Assembly (NCBI RefSeq): GCF_032854445.1
Contig: NC_088301.1
Coordinates: 9,978,281-10,042,280 of the forward strand
Direction: 5' to 3'
Length of the DNA: 64,000 nucleotides
Source: Liolophura sinensis
Lineage: Eukaryota; Mollusca; Polyplacophora; Chitonida; Chitonidae
The translations under genes and the position numbers were made by a program. The notes below the pieces were generated by a model. That model was not told the DNA's origin and did not search any database. It saw nothing but the letters and a program-made list of their open reading frames with translations. Positions 21,401 to 32,184 of the stretch are shown one piece after another. The first letter of the stretch is position 1, and each line of letters starts with the position of its first letter.

Positions 21401-23750
21401 CAAAAAAGGTTTTTGTTGCTGGACTTTACATGTAGTCCTTTGTTAGTGTAAATCAGTGCTTTAATACTGTACACCTAACATTTGATCACTGCATGGATGT
21501 TGTATAGAATTTATAATTTATATCATGGTAGAGCTTTAAAAAAAACACATATAGCAATTTTAAAAATTACTGAAAAACTAAACTTTTATGTAGGGGAATT
21601 ATGAAAGTAAGATTCCCCTGCAGCTATACGTGGAAAGGTCTCCAGGAACCTGCGAATGGTCGTGGGTTTCCCCCAGGGCTCTGCCCAGTTTCCTCCCTCC
21701 ATAATGCAGGCTGCCATTGTGTAAGTGAAATATTCTTGAATATGGCGTAAAACACCGATCAAATCAATAAGTAAATAAATAAATATAAGTAAGAAAGTGT
21801 CAGTCTTCCTATAGCTACATGTGTGTTTGTCTGTTATGTTAACAGTTGTATAACTACGGTGAGACGGTATCCATTGTGTTCTGGACCGAAAGCTGGAGAC
21901 CAGACAGCTTCTATCACAAAATTGCCAGTAACAGGCGCCAGGGCTTGCACACACTCTGTCTCTTGGGTAAGGACTACATATGGGTTTGTGAAACGTTTTT
22001 ATGGGGTTGTGAAAACCTTGAAAAGCAATTTCCACATCTTGAAAAATGCTTGAAATTGAGACCACTATTTTAAAATAGCTTATTGCATTATGGATATACA
22101 GTGAGTGTCTTAAACTTTCACTCATGACTAAGTTCATTTTGCACAATTCCATCATTAAATGAATGAATGCTTGGGGTTTAATTTTTCGGTCATATGACGA
22201 GGAGTCATTAGCTGTGTGTACATATACTTTGTCTTCTTGTGGCAGGGAGAACTGTGTTGAAAATACTTTCAACCTGGATTTTCACTGTATTTATAGTTTT
22301 CCTATATACATAAATAACTTTATCTAGAAGCTACCAATCAGCAACTTAAAATAGTTGTCATTTTCATTTTGATTCATGTTCTGTGATTTCAGATATTAAA
22401 GTTAAAGAACAGAGTATAGAAAATTTAATGAAGTAAGTTGTCATTATTGATTATTTTTTTTTTATTTTTCCTTATTTTTTTTCTTTTCTTTTTTTGGTTA
22501 AAAATTCACGAAGAACTGTTATTTTAGAACTGTTATGCAGTAAACATGGTGAAAATTTCTATTTAATGTTCTTTTACCTGAAATAATTTCAGAACTGTCA
22601 TTACCCAGACAGGATCAAGGGAGATTAGAAGGATTATTGTAACTGCAGCCTTTTTGTGTGATTTTAACTGTACTTTGGATGTTCTTGCTGGCAAGGTTGC
22701 ACATCGTTATTTCATCATTATGCTAGATGAAAACACCACCATTATTATGAAATATTTTTGGGCCAAGAAAAAAAAAGAATGTGAGATTTAAGACACTGCC
22801 TGTGAGAATGTTTATTTTTTATTAGAAAACCTGAGACTTACATTGAGAACGGGAGAGTTGATAGGTATATAATGTGTGCTGTCACCTGGAATTTACTTTA
22901 TGAATCTTTCCCACCAGGTGCATTATCCTTTGAATGTTGCATACTCTCTGTCTTGTGTTTAATTACAGTGATATTGCTGAAATGTCACAAGTGTGGCATT
23001 AAACCACAATAATGATTGCATTCCAGACGTAAGAAAGTCTACGAGCCACCGAGGTTTATGACTGTGAACCAGGCAGCTGAGCAGTTACTAGAAATTGTAG
23101 AGAGAAAAACCAAGGAAGGCATCACTGATCTGGGTAAGATATGGAGAAAGAAAAAACTAATGGAAAACACCAATTTTGTTGTGTAAATATGTAAACAGTC
23201 ATGATCGTGTGAAATTGATCAGTTGAAATTGAAAATTGATTGAAACTGGTTAGGTGCATGAGCTACTAATGCAATGCTTCCAGAATGCTTGTAAAAGTCC
23301 CAACAGGTATTTTTTCTGTGACTTGCAGATGGAACAGGTTTTCTTTTCCAGTAAACTGGTCAGTGTGCATGTCTTTTTTCTTTTTCAACATATGTTCCAC
23401 AGGTTGTTTTGTACATTGTGAGGGGTTTATAGTAAATTAATTTAACCAGAATACAGTGAAAAAAAAATAAAACAAATGACTTAAATAAATTATTGACAGA
23501 TAATTTCCTTGAACTGCTATATTTTGTAGCCCTTGCTAAGGATACCGTGTGTGTAGGACTAGCCAGGGTAGGAGCAGAAACACAGCAAATTGTGGTACGG
23601 ACTTTGCATGGTATGACCTCTGCTCACCTTGGAGGGCCGCTGCATTCATTGGTCATTCCAGGTCACATGCACCCGTTGGAAATGGACATGCTGAAGCAGT
23701 TTTGTGATGATGAGAGTTTGTTACCAGTGTTGTCATCAGACGGTAGCTGA
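15406..23750 (+). CDS. DPH5: DPH5, diphthine methyl ester synthase (complete, 285 aa)
   Basis: Exons 15406-15540, 17257-17317, 18001-18064, 18562-18670, 21846-21966, 22393-22432, 23027-23133 and 23530-23750 join in phase to 285 codons plus stop, the same length as human DPH5. The enzyme uses S-adenosylmethionine to methylate the modified histidine of translation factor eEF2, a step in making diphthamide. Family motifs: [16 protein letters not shown] at the N-terminus, [23 protein letters not shown] (cofactor pocket), [47 protein letters not shown] and [12 protein letters not shown]. The start is the first ATG and aligns with the family. Intron 2 begins GC rather than GT (CAG|GCAAGT). Intron 4 is swollen by SINEs and a 63-bp minisatellite. 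Confidence 0.96.
16300..16625 (+). mobile_element. tRNA-derived SINE (family 2), copy 1
   Basis: A tRNA-like head with TAGTTAGAGCGTCCGACTCG, an anticodon-arm-like GACTCGAAGTC and a B box GGATCAAACCT is followed by CAGGTCATACCAAAGACTTT and a body ending in a TATAAGTGAAAAATTGTTAA tail. The same order recurs at 58807-59190. Unrelated to family 1 except in tail style. In DPH5 intron 1. Confidence 0.8.
17675..17765 (+). mobile_element. SINE family 1 3' fragment
   Basis: CACTGTAATGCTGGCCGCTG, then CCTTGAGTACTGTGTAAAAC and ACCAATGACAATAAA. In DPH5 intron 2. Confidence 0.7.
18684..18778 (-). mobile_element. SINE family 1 3' fragment, old
   Basis: TTATTTATTTGATTGCTGTT, GCCATACTCCAGAAT and AATGGTGGAAGAAACC, in SINE order on the minus strand. 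Confidence 0.65.
18835..19098 (-). mobile_element. SINE family 1, full length and little diverged
   Basis: Complete from the TTTATTTATTTGATTGGTGT tail to the GACTGAGCCACAGAGGCCCC head. With 4832-5143 and 63415-63691 it is among the best-preserved copies. In DPH5 intron 4, just before the 63-bp minisatellite. Confidence 0.93.
19440..19600 (+). repeat. Possible tRNA-headed repeat fragment
   Basis: ATGGCTCAAGGGCATTGAGG and GGGTTCAATCCAACTCT resemble A and B boxes, followed by TTAAGTCAGAAGGCTTGAAT, a motif also seen near 49575 and 49810. Boundaries are unclear because the minisatellite begins directly after it. Confidence 0.4.
19590..21270. repeat. 63-bp minisatellite in DPH5 intron 4
   Basis: About 26 units. 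Units from 19990 on are very alike, for example GGCAGACACAATAACCAAAA followed by TGTCCTCTCTCCGTTCTCAG; those at 19590-19980 are older and diverged. Because 63 is a multiple of three and the unit has no stop in several frames, long open frames appear on both strands (377 codons plus, 413 codons minus). They are repeat artefacts: each encodes a 21-residue repeat with no known domain, and the array sits between confirmed DPH5 exons. Confidence 0.93.
21605..21785 (+). mobile_element. SINE family 1, 5'-truncated
   Basis: From TATACGTGGAAAGGTCTCC to AAAACACCGATCAAATCAAT plus an (AAAT)n tail. AAGTAAGA occurs just before and just after it, a possible target-site duplication. It ends about 60 bp before DPH5 exon 5. 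Confidence 0.85.
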
Positions 23751-23869
23751 TGTCTGAACACTCAAGTCATGCGACGGAATCATGCGACAGAACAATGGTG
23801 ACTCGTTTAATACAGTTTGTATGGAAAGCAGATCTTGATTTAACAGGACCATAGTCTAACATTGATTAC

Positions 23870-23875
23870 AATAAA
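23870..23875 (+). terminator. DPH5 polyadenylation signal
   Basis: AATAAA 120 bp after the DPH5 stop codon, the first one on the gene strand. It implies a short 3' UTR. Confidence 0.6.
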
Positions 23876-23889
23876 TGTCCCAAACATTT

Positions 23890-24010
23890 TGCCTGATTTT
23901 GAGAGTTCTCTTGATCTAATGAAAGTGTTTTGAGGTTTATTTGGGAGGTAAGATGATAGAAGTTTCAGCACCAAAGGTAACATTTAATGACATTTACTAG
24001 TATGGGCCCT
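23890..24010 (+). repeat. Dispersed repeat family C, copy 2
   Basis: GAGGTTTATTTGGGAGGTAAG and TTTCAGCACCAAAGGTAACA match the order of the copies at 8105-8260 and 33960-34115. Confidence 0.5.
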
Positions 24011-24099
24011 TAAGAATTCATTTTATCTTTTTATTTGCCATTTGCTATATACATGTGTTCGGTGAGGAGAATGATTGTCTCTGTTCTTAAGTCTCTGTG

Positions 24100-24362
24100 A
24101 GGGGCCTCCGTGGCTCAGTTGGTTAGCGCACTAGCGCGGCATAATGACCTAGAAGCCTCTCGCCAATGCAGTCGCTGTGAGTCCAGCTTATGCTGGCTTC
24201 CTCTTCAGCAGTACATGGGAAGGTCTGCCAGCAACCTGCTGATGGTCGTGGGTTTCCCTTCAGCTCTGCTAGGTTTCCTCAAGCCGTAAAGCTGGACGCC
24301 ATCCTATAAGTGAAATATTCTTGAGCACAGCGTAAAAACACAAATGAAATAAATAAATAAAT
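24100..24362 (+). mobile_element. SINE family 1, full length
   Basis: Begins GGGGCCTCCGTGGCTCAGTT and ends in an (AAAT)n tail after AGCACAGCGTAAAAACAC; all blocks are present. Downstream of DPH5. Confidence 0.92.
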
Positions 24363-24739
24363 CTGTCTGACAATTAAGGCTGATTGATCTAAGCAGCGTC
24401 ATTCAGCGTAGTTAAGATGTCCTTCCAGGTATGAAAATGTGTGGTTTCGTAATTGTACATGGAGTAACGTGAGTGGAACACAACAGTTGAGTGATGTCTG
24501 GAGGAACCTGAGGGAACTCTGACAGCCACCAGGCACCAAAAGGCACAGACAGCTCATTACAAAGTAGTAATTCAGAATAAAGCAGCATTAGGGAGAAATA
24601 AAATGTAGAAAAGGGAAGTGTGAAATGATTCCAGGTGTAGTAAATTAGACAATACCAAATAAAGAAGAAAAGTCCGACCAAAGCAGAAATAACTGACACT
24701 ACATTGTCAGACCAACCACATGTATGTGTAGCCTCAGGA

Positions 24740-26080
24740 AACTGGACGTCATGAACCAACCAGCCATGGCTGGAGGAAACTGGACAGCGTCAACCAACTG
24801 ACCATAACTGCAGGAAACTGGACAGCGTCAACCAACTGGCCATAACTGGAGGAAACTGACCATAAATGGAGGAAACTGGACAGTGTCAACCAACTGGCCA
24901 TAACTTGAGGAAACTGGACAGTGTCAACCAACCAGCCATAACTTTAGGAAACTGGACAGTGTCAACCAACTGACCATAACTTGAGGAAACTGAACAGCGT
25001 CAACCAACTGGCCATAACTGGAGGAAACTGACCATAAATGGAGAAAACTGGACAGTGTCAACCAACTGGCCATAACTTGAGGAAACTGGACAGTGTCAAC
25101 CAACCAGCCATAACTTTAGGAAACCTGGACAGTGTCAACCAACTGACCATAACTTGAGGAAACTGAACAGTGTCAACCAACTGACCATAACTGCAGGAAA
25201 CTGGACAGTGTCAACCAACTGACCATAACTGCAGGAAACTGGACAGTGTCAACCAACTGACCATAACTGGAGGAAACTGGACAGTGTCAACCAACCAGCC
25301 ATAACTGCAGGGAACTGGACAGCGTTAATCAACCAGCCATAGCTGCAGGAAACTGGACCATGTCAAACCAACCAGCCATAACTGGAGGAAACTGTACAGC
25401 GTTAACCAACCAGCCATAGCTGCAGGAAACTGGACCGTGTCAAACCAACCAGCCATAACTGGAGGAAACTGGACAGCATTAACCAACAAGCCATAGCTGC
25501 AAGAAACTGGACCATGTCAAACCAACGAGCCATAGCTGCAGGAAACTGGATAGCATCAACCAACGATAGCTGCAGGGAACCAACCAGCCATAACTGGAGG
25601 AAACTGGACCATGATAAACCAACTAGCCATATCTACAAGGAACTGGACAGTGTTAACCAACCAGCCATAAATGAAGGAAACTGGATAGCGTCAACCAACC
25701 AGCCATAGCAGCAGGAAACTGGCCTGTGTTAAACCAACCAGCCATAACTGGAAAAAACTGGACAACATCAACCAACCAGCCATAACTGGAGGAAACTGGA
25801 CAGCGTCAACCAACCAGCCATAGCTGCAGGAAACTGGACCGTGTCAAACCAGTCAGCCATAACTGGAGGAAACTGGACAGCATCAACCAACCAGCCATGG
25901 CTGCAGGAAACTGGACCGTGTCAAACCAACCAGAGGTAACTGGAGGAAACTGGACAGCGTCAACAATAACTGGAGGAAATTGGACCGTGACAAACCAACC
26001 AGCCATAACTGCAAGAAACTGGACAGGATTAACCAACCAGCAATAGCTGCAGGAAACTGGACTGTAACAATCAGTCGTTC
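24740..26080. repeat. 38-bp minisatellite downstream of DPH5
   Basis: Roughly 34 copies of a unit like GGAAACTGGACAGCGTCAAC followed by CAACCAGCCATAACTGGA. Some units are shortened or fused and sub-variants alternate (GACAGCGTCAACC against GACCGTGTCAAACC). No exon borders the array. Short open frames in it (60-76 codons) are artefacts. Confidence 0.93.
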
Positions 26081-27300
26081 AGGCACTCTTCCCTAGCTTT
26101 AGCCTTATTTTGAGCTTAGTCATCACTGTTTGCGGCCGACAAGAAGAAACATGGCGCTGGCATGAAATAAAAGCAAATAGATAAGATCAAAATTTTGATT
26201 CAGCATAGATCTTGACTTTTTCATGTGGCAGAGATTTTGATCTGATTGCGACCTGCTCTCACAGTGAATCGATCACTTCTGAATACATTTTCATTTTTAG
26301 TATGTTTGTAAATCCGTTTTTACAATATTGATAAGTAGACAACATATTTCATGGTACTACACTGTCGCAAGTTTTCCTTGACTAAATTCGTTGACATCAT
26401 CGGCACTCATTCGCCACCACACCAAAGGTAAACACAACTGACAGCCACTGGAGGGCGTATTCTGTATCTCCAGTAATGCGTTGATGTGATCAGGCCGACC
26501 GGCAGGCCGCCACTCTTGAGGAGCTGTACGCCTAGAGTAAGCGACGAGTATGTGAAGAGAATGCCCAGGGTACGTCAAATCACACAAACAATTTGCTTTT
26601 GGGCCAGGGCGGTACTGTATTAGTACATGAATGTACACACTGTAGAGAATAACAGTCAAAAATAGTTTCTGAAAGCAACCAGTTTATTTAGTTTCTGCAT
26701 GTACATTACATCTTGAAGGCTACAACCATGCATGATGGAAGAAGTACAAGAGCAGCACTGGTATCATAAATTGATAGAACTCACAGTCAACCTGATGCTG
26801 TCTCTGGGTCTTCATTAACATATAATTGTGATCTAAAGACACAGTTGAATACTACTCAAACTGTCTCAAATTGTATTAAGCTAAAGGCTGAAAAGCCAAT
26901 TAAGTTTAACAACCAGCCTAAAGTTAATAGCTGACCTAAATTCTCATACACTTTTAAACACCTAGCCCATAAAATAGTCCACTGTTTAAAAGTGCATGAC
27001 AAGCCAAACCAGACTTAAATTTCAAAACTATGCAGTCTTTTCTTCATGAGAAAAAGAAAGAACTTAACATTAATGAATGGCTTAACTCTAATAGACTTTT
27101 GAAGGCCAGTGTTTGAAGGCATATTGAAAGCTTAGCCCGATTTCAATTTCAACACGTCTTATTCTAATGCATAGCAACACTGAATTAACAACCTGGATGA
27201 ACTCTTAATACAGTTTGGAACAAGCATCTCCTGAATAACAGTTGGCTGTTATTGCCAAACTTAAAATATCAGTTAGCACAACAAACAGAACTTGGATAAA
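26081..27300. other. Intergenic stretch; no gene recognised
   Basis: Somewhat GC-richer around 26090-26600 than its surroundings. A 100-codon minus-strand frame ends here (26357-26659), with no family likeness and no usable splice context. GCTTTTGAACA-like and ACTTTTAAACA-like pieces near 26950-27120 and 27610 recall the foldback element at 3538. I cannot name a gene here. Confidence 0.5.
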
Positions 27301-27339
27301 GATTAAGGTTAATGCAATGTACCCAATTTCACCTAAAGT

Positions 27340-27605
27340 TTATCATATTTCACCTAAAGTTTAGCGTATTTCAACTAAAGTTTAGCATATTTCAACTGAC
27401 AGTCATTTTGCTTGATTCTGACCGATTCATCAGCATTTTATATGGCCACTTAAGAGTTTTTTGTGAAGTTTGATTAATTTTTTTCTTACCACAAAAACTT
27501 AAATGTAGCATAAACAGTGTTGCATGAACAAAATAAACAAAGGTCATTTTATTCAAAAACCTTTATATGCTTCATTTTGACATAGCAAACTTGAGGTGAA
27601 ATACA
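27340..27605 (+). repeat. Dispersed repeat family D, copy 1
   Basis: Shares with 32620-32835 the order TTGCTTGATTCTGA / TTGTTTGATTCTGA, GGCCA, TTTGATTAATTTTT, AAAAACTTAAATGTAGCATA / AAAACCTGAAGGTAGGCATA and AACTTGAGGTGAAATAC / AACTTAAGGTGAAACAC. A partial inverted copy is at 47440-47525. No coding capacity. Confidence 0.65.
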
Positions 27606-27821
27606 GTACTTGGTCAATATGCTTTTGAACAATAGACCCAACAACACAGTGAAACGTCAAAGACATCCTGAGGGTTGTTGTTTCAAAGTGTATTATGGTA
27701 TCTGGCCCAGGATCTCTGTCTATCTAGTGATACTAAACGAATGATAATGGCTTATCACTTTGGCAATACTGTAGCTATTTCATTGGCACTGATGGCATAT
27801 ACATAACTTGACTAAGTTTAT

Positions 27822-28010
27822 TTTATTTATTTGATTGGTGTTTTCTACTGTGCCCAAGAATATTTCACTTATAGAGTTTACAGCGGCAGCCAGCATTATG
27901 CTGGTAGGACACAAGACAGACCCCTGGGGAATCCTGGGGCCACCTGTAGGTTTTTGGCAGACCTTTCCACATATAAGCTGAAGAGGAAACCAGCTTGAGT
28001 GGGAACAGGC
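27822..28010 (-). mobile_element. SINE family 1, diverged
   Basis: TTTATTTGATTGGTGTTTTC, CCAAGAATATTTCACTTATA, GCCAGCATTATGCTGGTAGG and GAAGAGGAAACCAGCTTGAG, minus orientation. Confidence 0.8.
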
Positions 28011-30060
28011 TCAGTACATGCAAACCACTGTTGCCTTAAATACATTGTAGTCATAGTCATATACCATATCCATACTATAACAACTCCCCCCACCCCACCC
28101 CCCCCCCAAAAAAAAAAGAAAACATACATAGAACATTACATTCTCATACAAATATGTGACCTCTGTAATCTTTACGTGGAAAAATCACTTTCAGGGACAG
28201 AACTTTCACGCAGCTTATTCTGCTTCTGTATGAAAACTTCATTGCAGCTCAGTTTGAATTTCACCAAAGGGCATAGTCCACTGGGAACTTGGTGGAATCA
28301 AATGGCACTCTGGGAAAAAGCGATTTCACATTTTGTTACTGTTTATCAAGTCTTTAATACTTTCAGCATATAGTAATTGAGGATATGGGTAGCACCAACA
28401 GATGACAAGTAACTTCTATCAACTAAACCATATTCTCATTAAATACAACTTTAAGGACTGTTACAAACCATTTTAGTTAATGGTTACCAAGGTGCAAATC
28501 TTTACCGATATGTGAAAACTTTAAGTGCATGGATAGGTTGCAGTGAAAATTGATCTAAACGAGTTAAATTTGTCGTGATTTTCCATGGGAACAAAGTTTA
28601 TGTACGGTTATTTGCATTTTCTAAATTTAAGTCTGTAATGTCATCCGTAGCTCATTTTCACACCAGTTTGTGTCCTGGATGCAACATAATAAATATCTGG
28701 GAAATGAAGAAGGATTCTTTGTTGAAAACTGAATCGTACAAAGAGACAAATCGAACATATCTTCCTGAGAACATTTAGTTTTACTCTGGGAGCAACCATT
28801 AACTAATATCAGCCATGAATGATGGGTGGTACCCAATGATAGGGCACTTACAAACACAAAATGGAGAATGCATGAAAGATGTGGAGAAATAAAATTAGTG
28901 GAGACTTTGAATTCAGATTACGTTCAGCAGTGAGCACTCTGTGGCTGATTCCCTTCAACACTATGGTTGCTGCCCTATGTTTTCTTATCATGCTTTTATC
29001 AAATAAGTACCAACTGCGCAAGTTTATCAACAGTAAACAGATTTTTGTCAGTAATCTTAGTCATCACAAATGTAAAAAAAGACATGAATCATTTCAAAAA
29101 TAAGACTTGCTTACCAACAGGTCATTTTACCAGTGATCAAACAATTACATGTGGGTTTTCACAATGAGCCATTCCACAAAACACAACGCAAGTTTGACAA
29201 CTAGTTAAGTATCAATTACCATATGTACACGTAAATGAGAATTTTTTACCAGACAATCAAGTACTCACCAAGGCAATGGTTAATCAGGAAGTCTAGGGTT
29301 AAAATACAAACTCAAACATGACCGCCAGTGAGCCTGCAAGTCTATAATTTCTCCATTCTTGTCTTATTTTGCGAAATAAATAAGAAAATTAAGTAGTACA
29401 CACAACTGTAAGGCATCTTCTGAAACTGTCATTTTTCCTAATTTGTTGAATGTGGAATTGCTCCAGATCCTGGACTGTCAGACAAATTACCCTAATTCCT
29501 CAACCTTCTCGCACATGAAAGAGCCACTTTCAGTACAATTTATGCAAGTTTTACATTTGAATTGAGACAAAACTACATTGGTTTGTCTGGCCGATTTCAG
29601 GGTTTCACAAAAAGTATAATTTTGCTTAATACTGCAAGTGGGGCACATTTCCACTGATGTAGAACTAAAACTTTCACAGACTTAAAATGTGGCTTAAGGC
29701 TTGTACGTGTACCCTGATACACTGAATACTACATGTGTCCTAACATATGATGTGACAAAAGAGCTTCTTGTTTTTCTTTTGGGGGCATAAAAATGGCTTC
29801 CATCTAGTTTTCGTAAGGCCCCATTGTTCAGTTCAGAACTTAAGTAACGTAAGTCAGCATAACTTTCATTTCACTTAAAACCATTATTTTGTTTTAAAGT
29901 TTCTTTTCATGTATTCTTTTAATCGTATAAAGTTTATCCGTTGGCATCGAGGTTTAAAGGGATACAAAATCGACTCTGATTGTTTGGCGTGAGAGAATGG
30001 CAAGTCCAGACTATGCCTTGCCTAAGCTGAATTTTAGGTGTGGTACATTTATTCAGGTGT
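28011..30060. other. Intergenic or NADK2 3' flank; no gene recognised
   Basis: No exon is recognisable. It holds a C-rich run near 28086-28108 and one dispersed repeat (29483-29630). Plus-strand open frames up to 124 codons lack any family likeness. Confidence 0.5.
29483..29630 (+). repeat. Dispersed repeat family B, copy 3
   Basis: CCTAATTCCTCAACCTTCTC, GAGACAAAACTACATTGGTT and GGTTTCACAAAAAGTATAAT match the first two-thirds of copies 1 and 2; the 3' third is missing. Confidence 0.65.
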
Positions 30061-30062
30061 GA

Positions 30063-30320
30063 CCAAGGCTGCAAGGGGCCACCGTGGCTCAGTTGGTTAG
30101 CACGCTAGTGCAGCGTGATGACCTAGGAGCCTCTAACCAATGCGGTCGCTGTGAGTTCAAGTCCAGCTCATGCTGGCTTTCTCTCTGGCCGTAAGTGGGA
30201 AGGTCAGCCAACAACCTGCGGATGGTCGTGGGTTTCCCCAAAATATTCAAAATATTCTTGAGTACGTAAAACACCAATCAAATAAATAAAATAAATAAAA
30301 TAAATAAACCAAGGCTGCAA
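30063..30320 (+). mobile_element. SINE family 1 with 12-bp target-site duplication and internal deletion
   Basis: CCAAGGCTGCAA flanks the element at 30063-30074 and 30309-30320. The head GGGGCCACCGTGGCTCAGTT is intact; the block between GGTCGTGGGTTTCCCC and TATTCTTGAGTACG is deleted. The tail is (AAATAAAAT)n. Confidence 0.93.
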
Positions 30321-30597
30321 AATTTAACCCAGGAAGTCCAATCTCTACTGCCAGCCAGTCAGCGTTGATTTTGCATCTCTTTACATAAGAAGAGTTTAGG
30401 AACTAAAGATAAGCATGTTATAGCAGAGTGACAATGCTCCAGGCTTAGTGAAGATCAATATAACATGCAGGATCTTCAGTCATTTCAGTGATGACGTGAA
30501 AAGATAAAAAAAATCACAAAAAGTAGAATAATTCCCTACCGCTCAAAGCGTTAAGACTCATTTTCTACTTCGGTGATAGCTCTAGACAAACTCCTGG

Positions 30598-30814
30598 GGC
30601 TGATTCCAAAAAAAAACATTTCTGACTTACTTAAAAATTTGAAATATGATCCCAAAGCTTATTTTGGGGTTTTAGAAATTAAAATTCTGTACCCCTCATC
30701 AATATCATCTAAAGTCAAATGTGTGTAAATTTTAACTTGCAGTACCAAAAACTAAGCATTTCACAAAGTTTTCAAATTTTGACTTAAGTCAGAAAGGGCT
30801 TTGTGGAATCAGCC
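30598..30814. mobile_element. MITE-like element with terminal inverted repeats
   Basis: GGCTGATTCCA at 30598-30608 and its reverse complement TGGAATCAGCC at 30804-30814 bound it. Inside, TTTCTGACTTACTTAAAAAT pairs with AAATTTTGACTTAAGTCAGA. About 217 bp, non-coding. Confidence 0.75.
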
Positions 30815-31791
30815 AACTCTGATAACACTTTAAGTCAAGTGGGTCTGCAGATATAGTGGTTATAGCATTTACCTTTGATTACGACATATGAACAACTGCT
30901 AATGTATATATCATCGTATGCCGTAAAGTGGTTCGAGAGTAGCATCGCAGGGAATGCAGGCAGACATGTTGTAAGCAGTGCTCAGTGTCATTAAATAAAA
31001 GTTTTTTTCTGACTACAGCGAAGCCTCTATAGTTGGGTATCACAGTGGTAAGGCCAAAAGTCAGAGTTCACAGAAGATGAACAGACAGCCAGACAACATT
31101 TAGCCATAAAAAAAAAAGACCCATATTACCAGCGTATACAAACGTAAGACAACACCTCAATCAGTTTATCTACTTTCTGCAAGAGGAGAACTGGTTATGC
31201 TGTGATTAGTTCAGTAACAAAGAAAATAATTACTTTCAATTTTCTTGTCTGTGAACATGACAGTGTATGTTTCAAAGCATGGATCATCCCAAAAAGCAGG
31301 TAGATTTTAATGCTTGCTAGTCTTCAGCTGTAATTCAAAGTAAAATTTAACTTTGTCAACTCTAAAAATTGCCATCTTGTGATCCTTTGCGGGTCTGCTT
31401 TAAAACCTAAGTCTTTTGGTCCTTTTACAGCTTTGCATGCATAAAACTAAAACAATATAACCAAAACATTTAACAATAACAAAAAAAAAACTTCCACAAG
31501 CTTGGAATCTTGTTGTTTTTCTAATCACCTTTTCTCTTACATCTAGGCCTTCTTATTTTAGAACTCTTTAAGGCCATTTCCACGTATTATGTCTTCAAAA
31601 TACTAGTTAAGTCCTAATATGTAATTTTACATACACCTATGGCTTGTTTCTCTGAAACTTCTGTATCAGACATAGAAGGAACTCCAACAATGGATCTGCA
31701 CGATATCCCGCCTTGCTTGGTCATTCAAGTCTCATTCAAGTCTCATTCGAGTTCTACTACAGAAAGAACATTATAGTCTCTCAGAACATCA

Positions 31792-32034
31792 GACTGCCTC
31801 ACATTACCTAGGATTGGACAAGAACTTCTCATAGGTTTATCAGTATTTGCACATGAATTTGTTTACACAGCAGAATTTTTTGATACAGTAGAAAAGACAA
31901 TAGTTAACCAATCGTGTGGCAATAAGCTAATCAGAATTTAATGACACCATCACTCTGCATGTAATTTTACTTCGAACATTCTAACAGTTTCTCTGCCAGA
32001 GCATCTGCTTGACACCAGGTAATGTGAGACAGTC
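31792..32034. mobile_element. MITE-like element with 20-bp terminal inverted repeats
   Basis: GACTGCCTCACATTACCTAGG at the left end matches, in reverse complement, CCAGGTAATGTGAGACAGTC at the right end with about two mismatches. The roughly 200-bp interior has no open frame. Confidence 0.65.
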
Positions 32035-32184
32035 CAAAATTATATGAGACTAGAAAAAACATGACCTACTCTTGGCAAGGTAAAAGTCTCACTGGATCAT
32101 CCCTTGCCACCCTCATATCCGAGTTCCAGTCTTCCCACACACAAGTCTGATTAAATATGGCACACAACAGCTTATGAACTCTTC

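Larger units (their letters stand above)
30321..32184. other. 3' flank of NADK2, possibly its 3' UTR; no other gene seen
   Basis: No coding exon on either strand. Contains two elements with terminal inverted repeats (30598-30814 and 31792-32034). I could not fix a polyadenylation site for NADK2. Confidence 0.5.

Noticed and set aside
25514-26086. Several 60-76-codon frames on both strands
   Set aside because: Artefacts of the 38-bp minisatellite.
26357-26659. 100-codon minus-strand frame in GC-richer DNA
   Set aside because: No domain, no family likeness and no matching exon nearby; not enough to call a gene.
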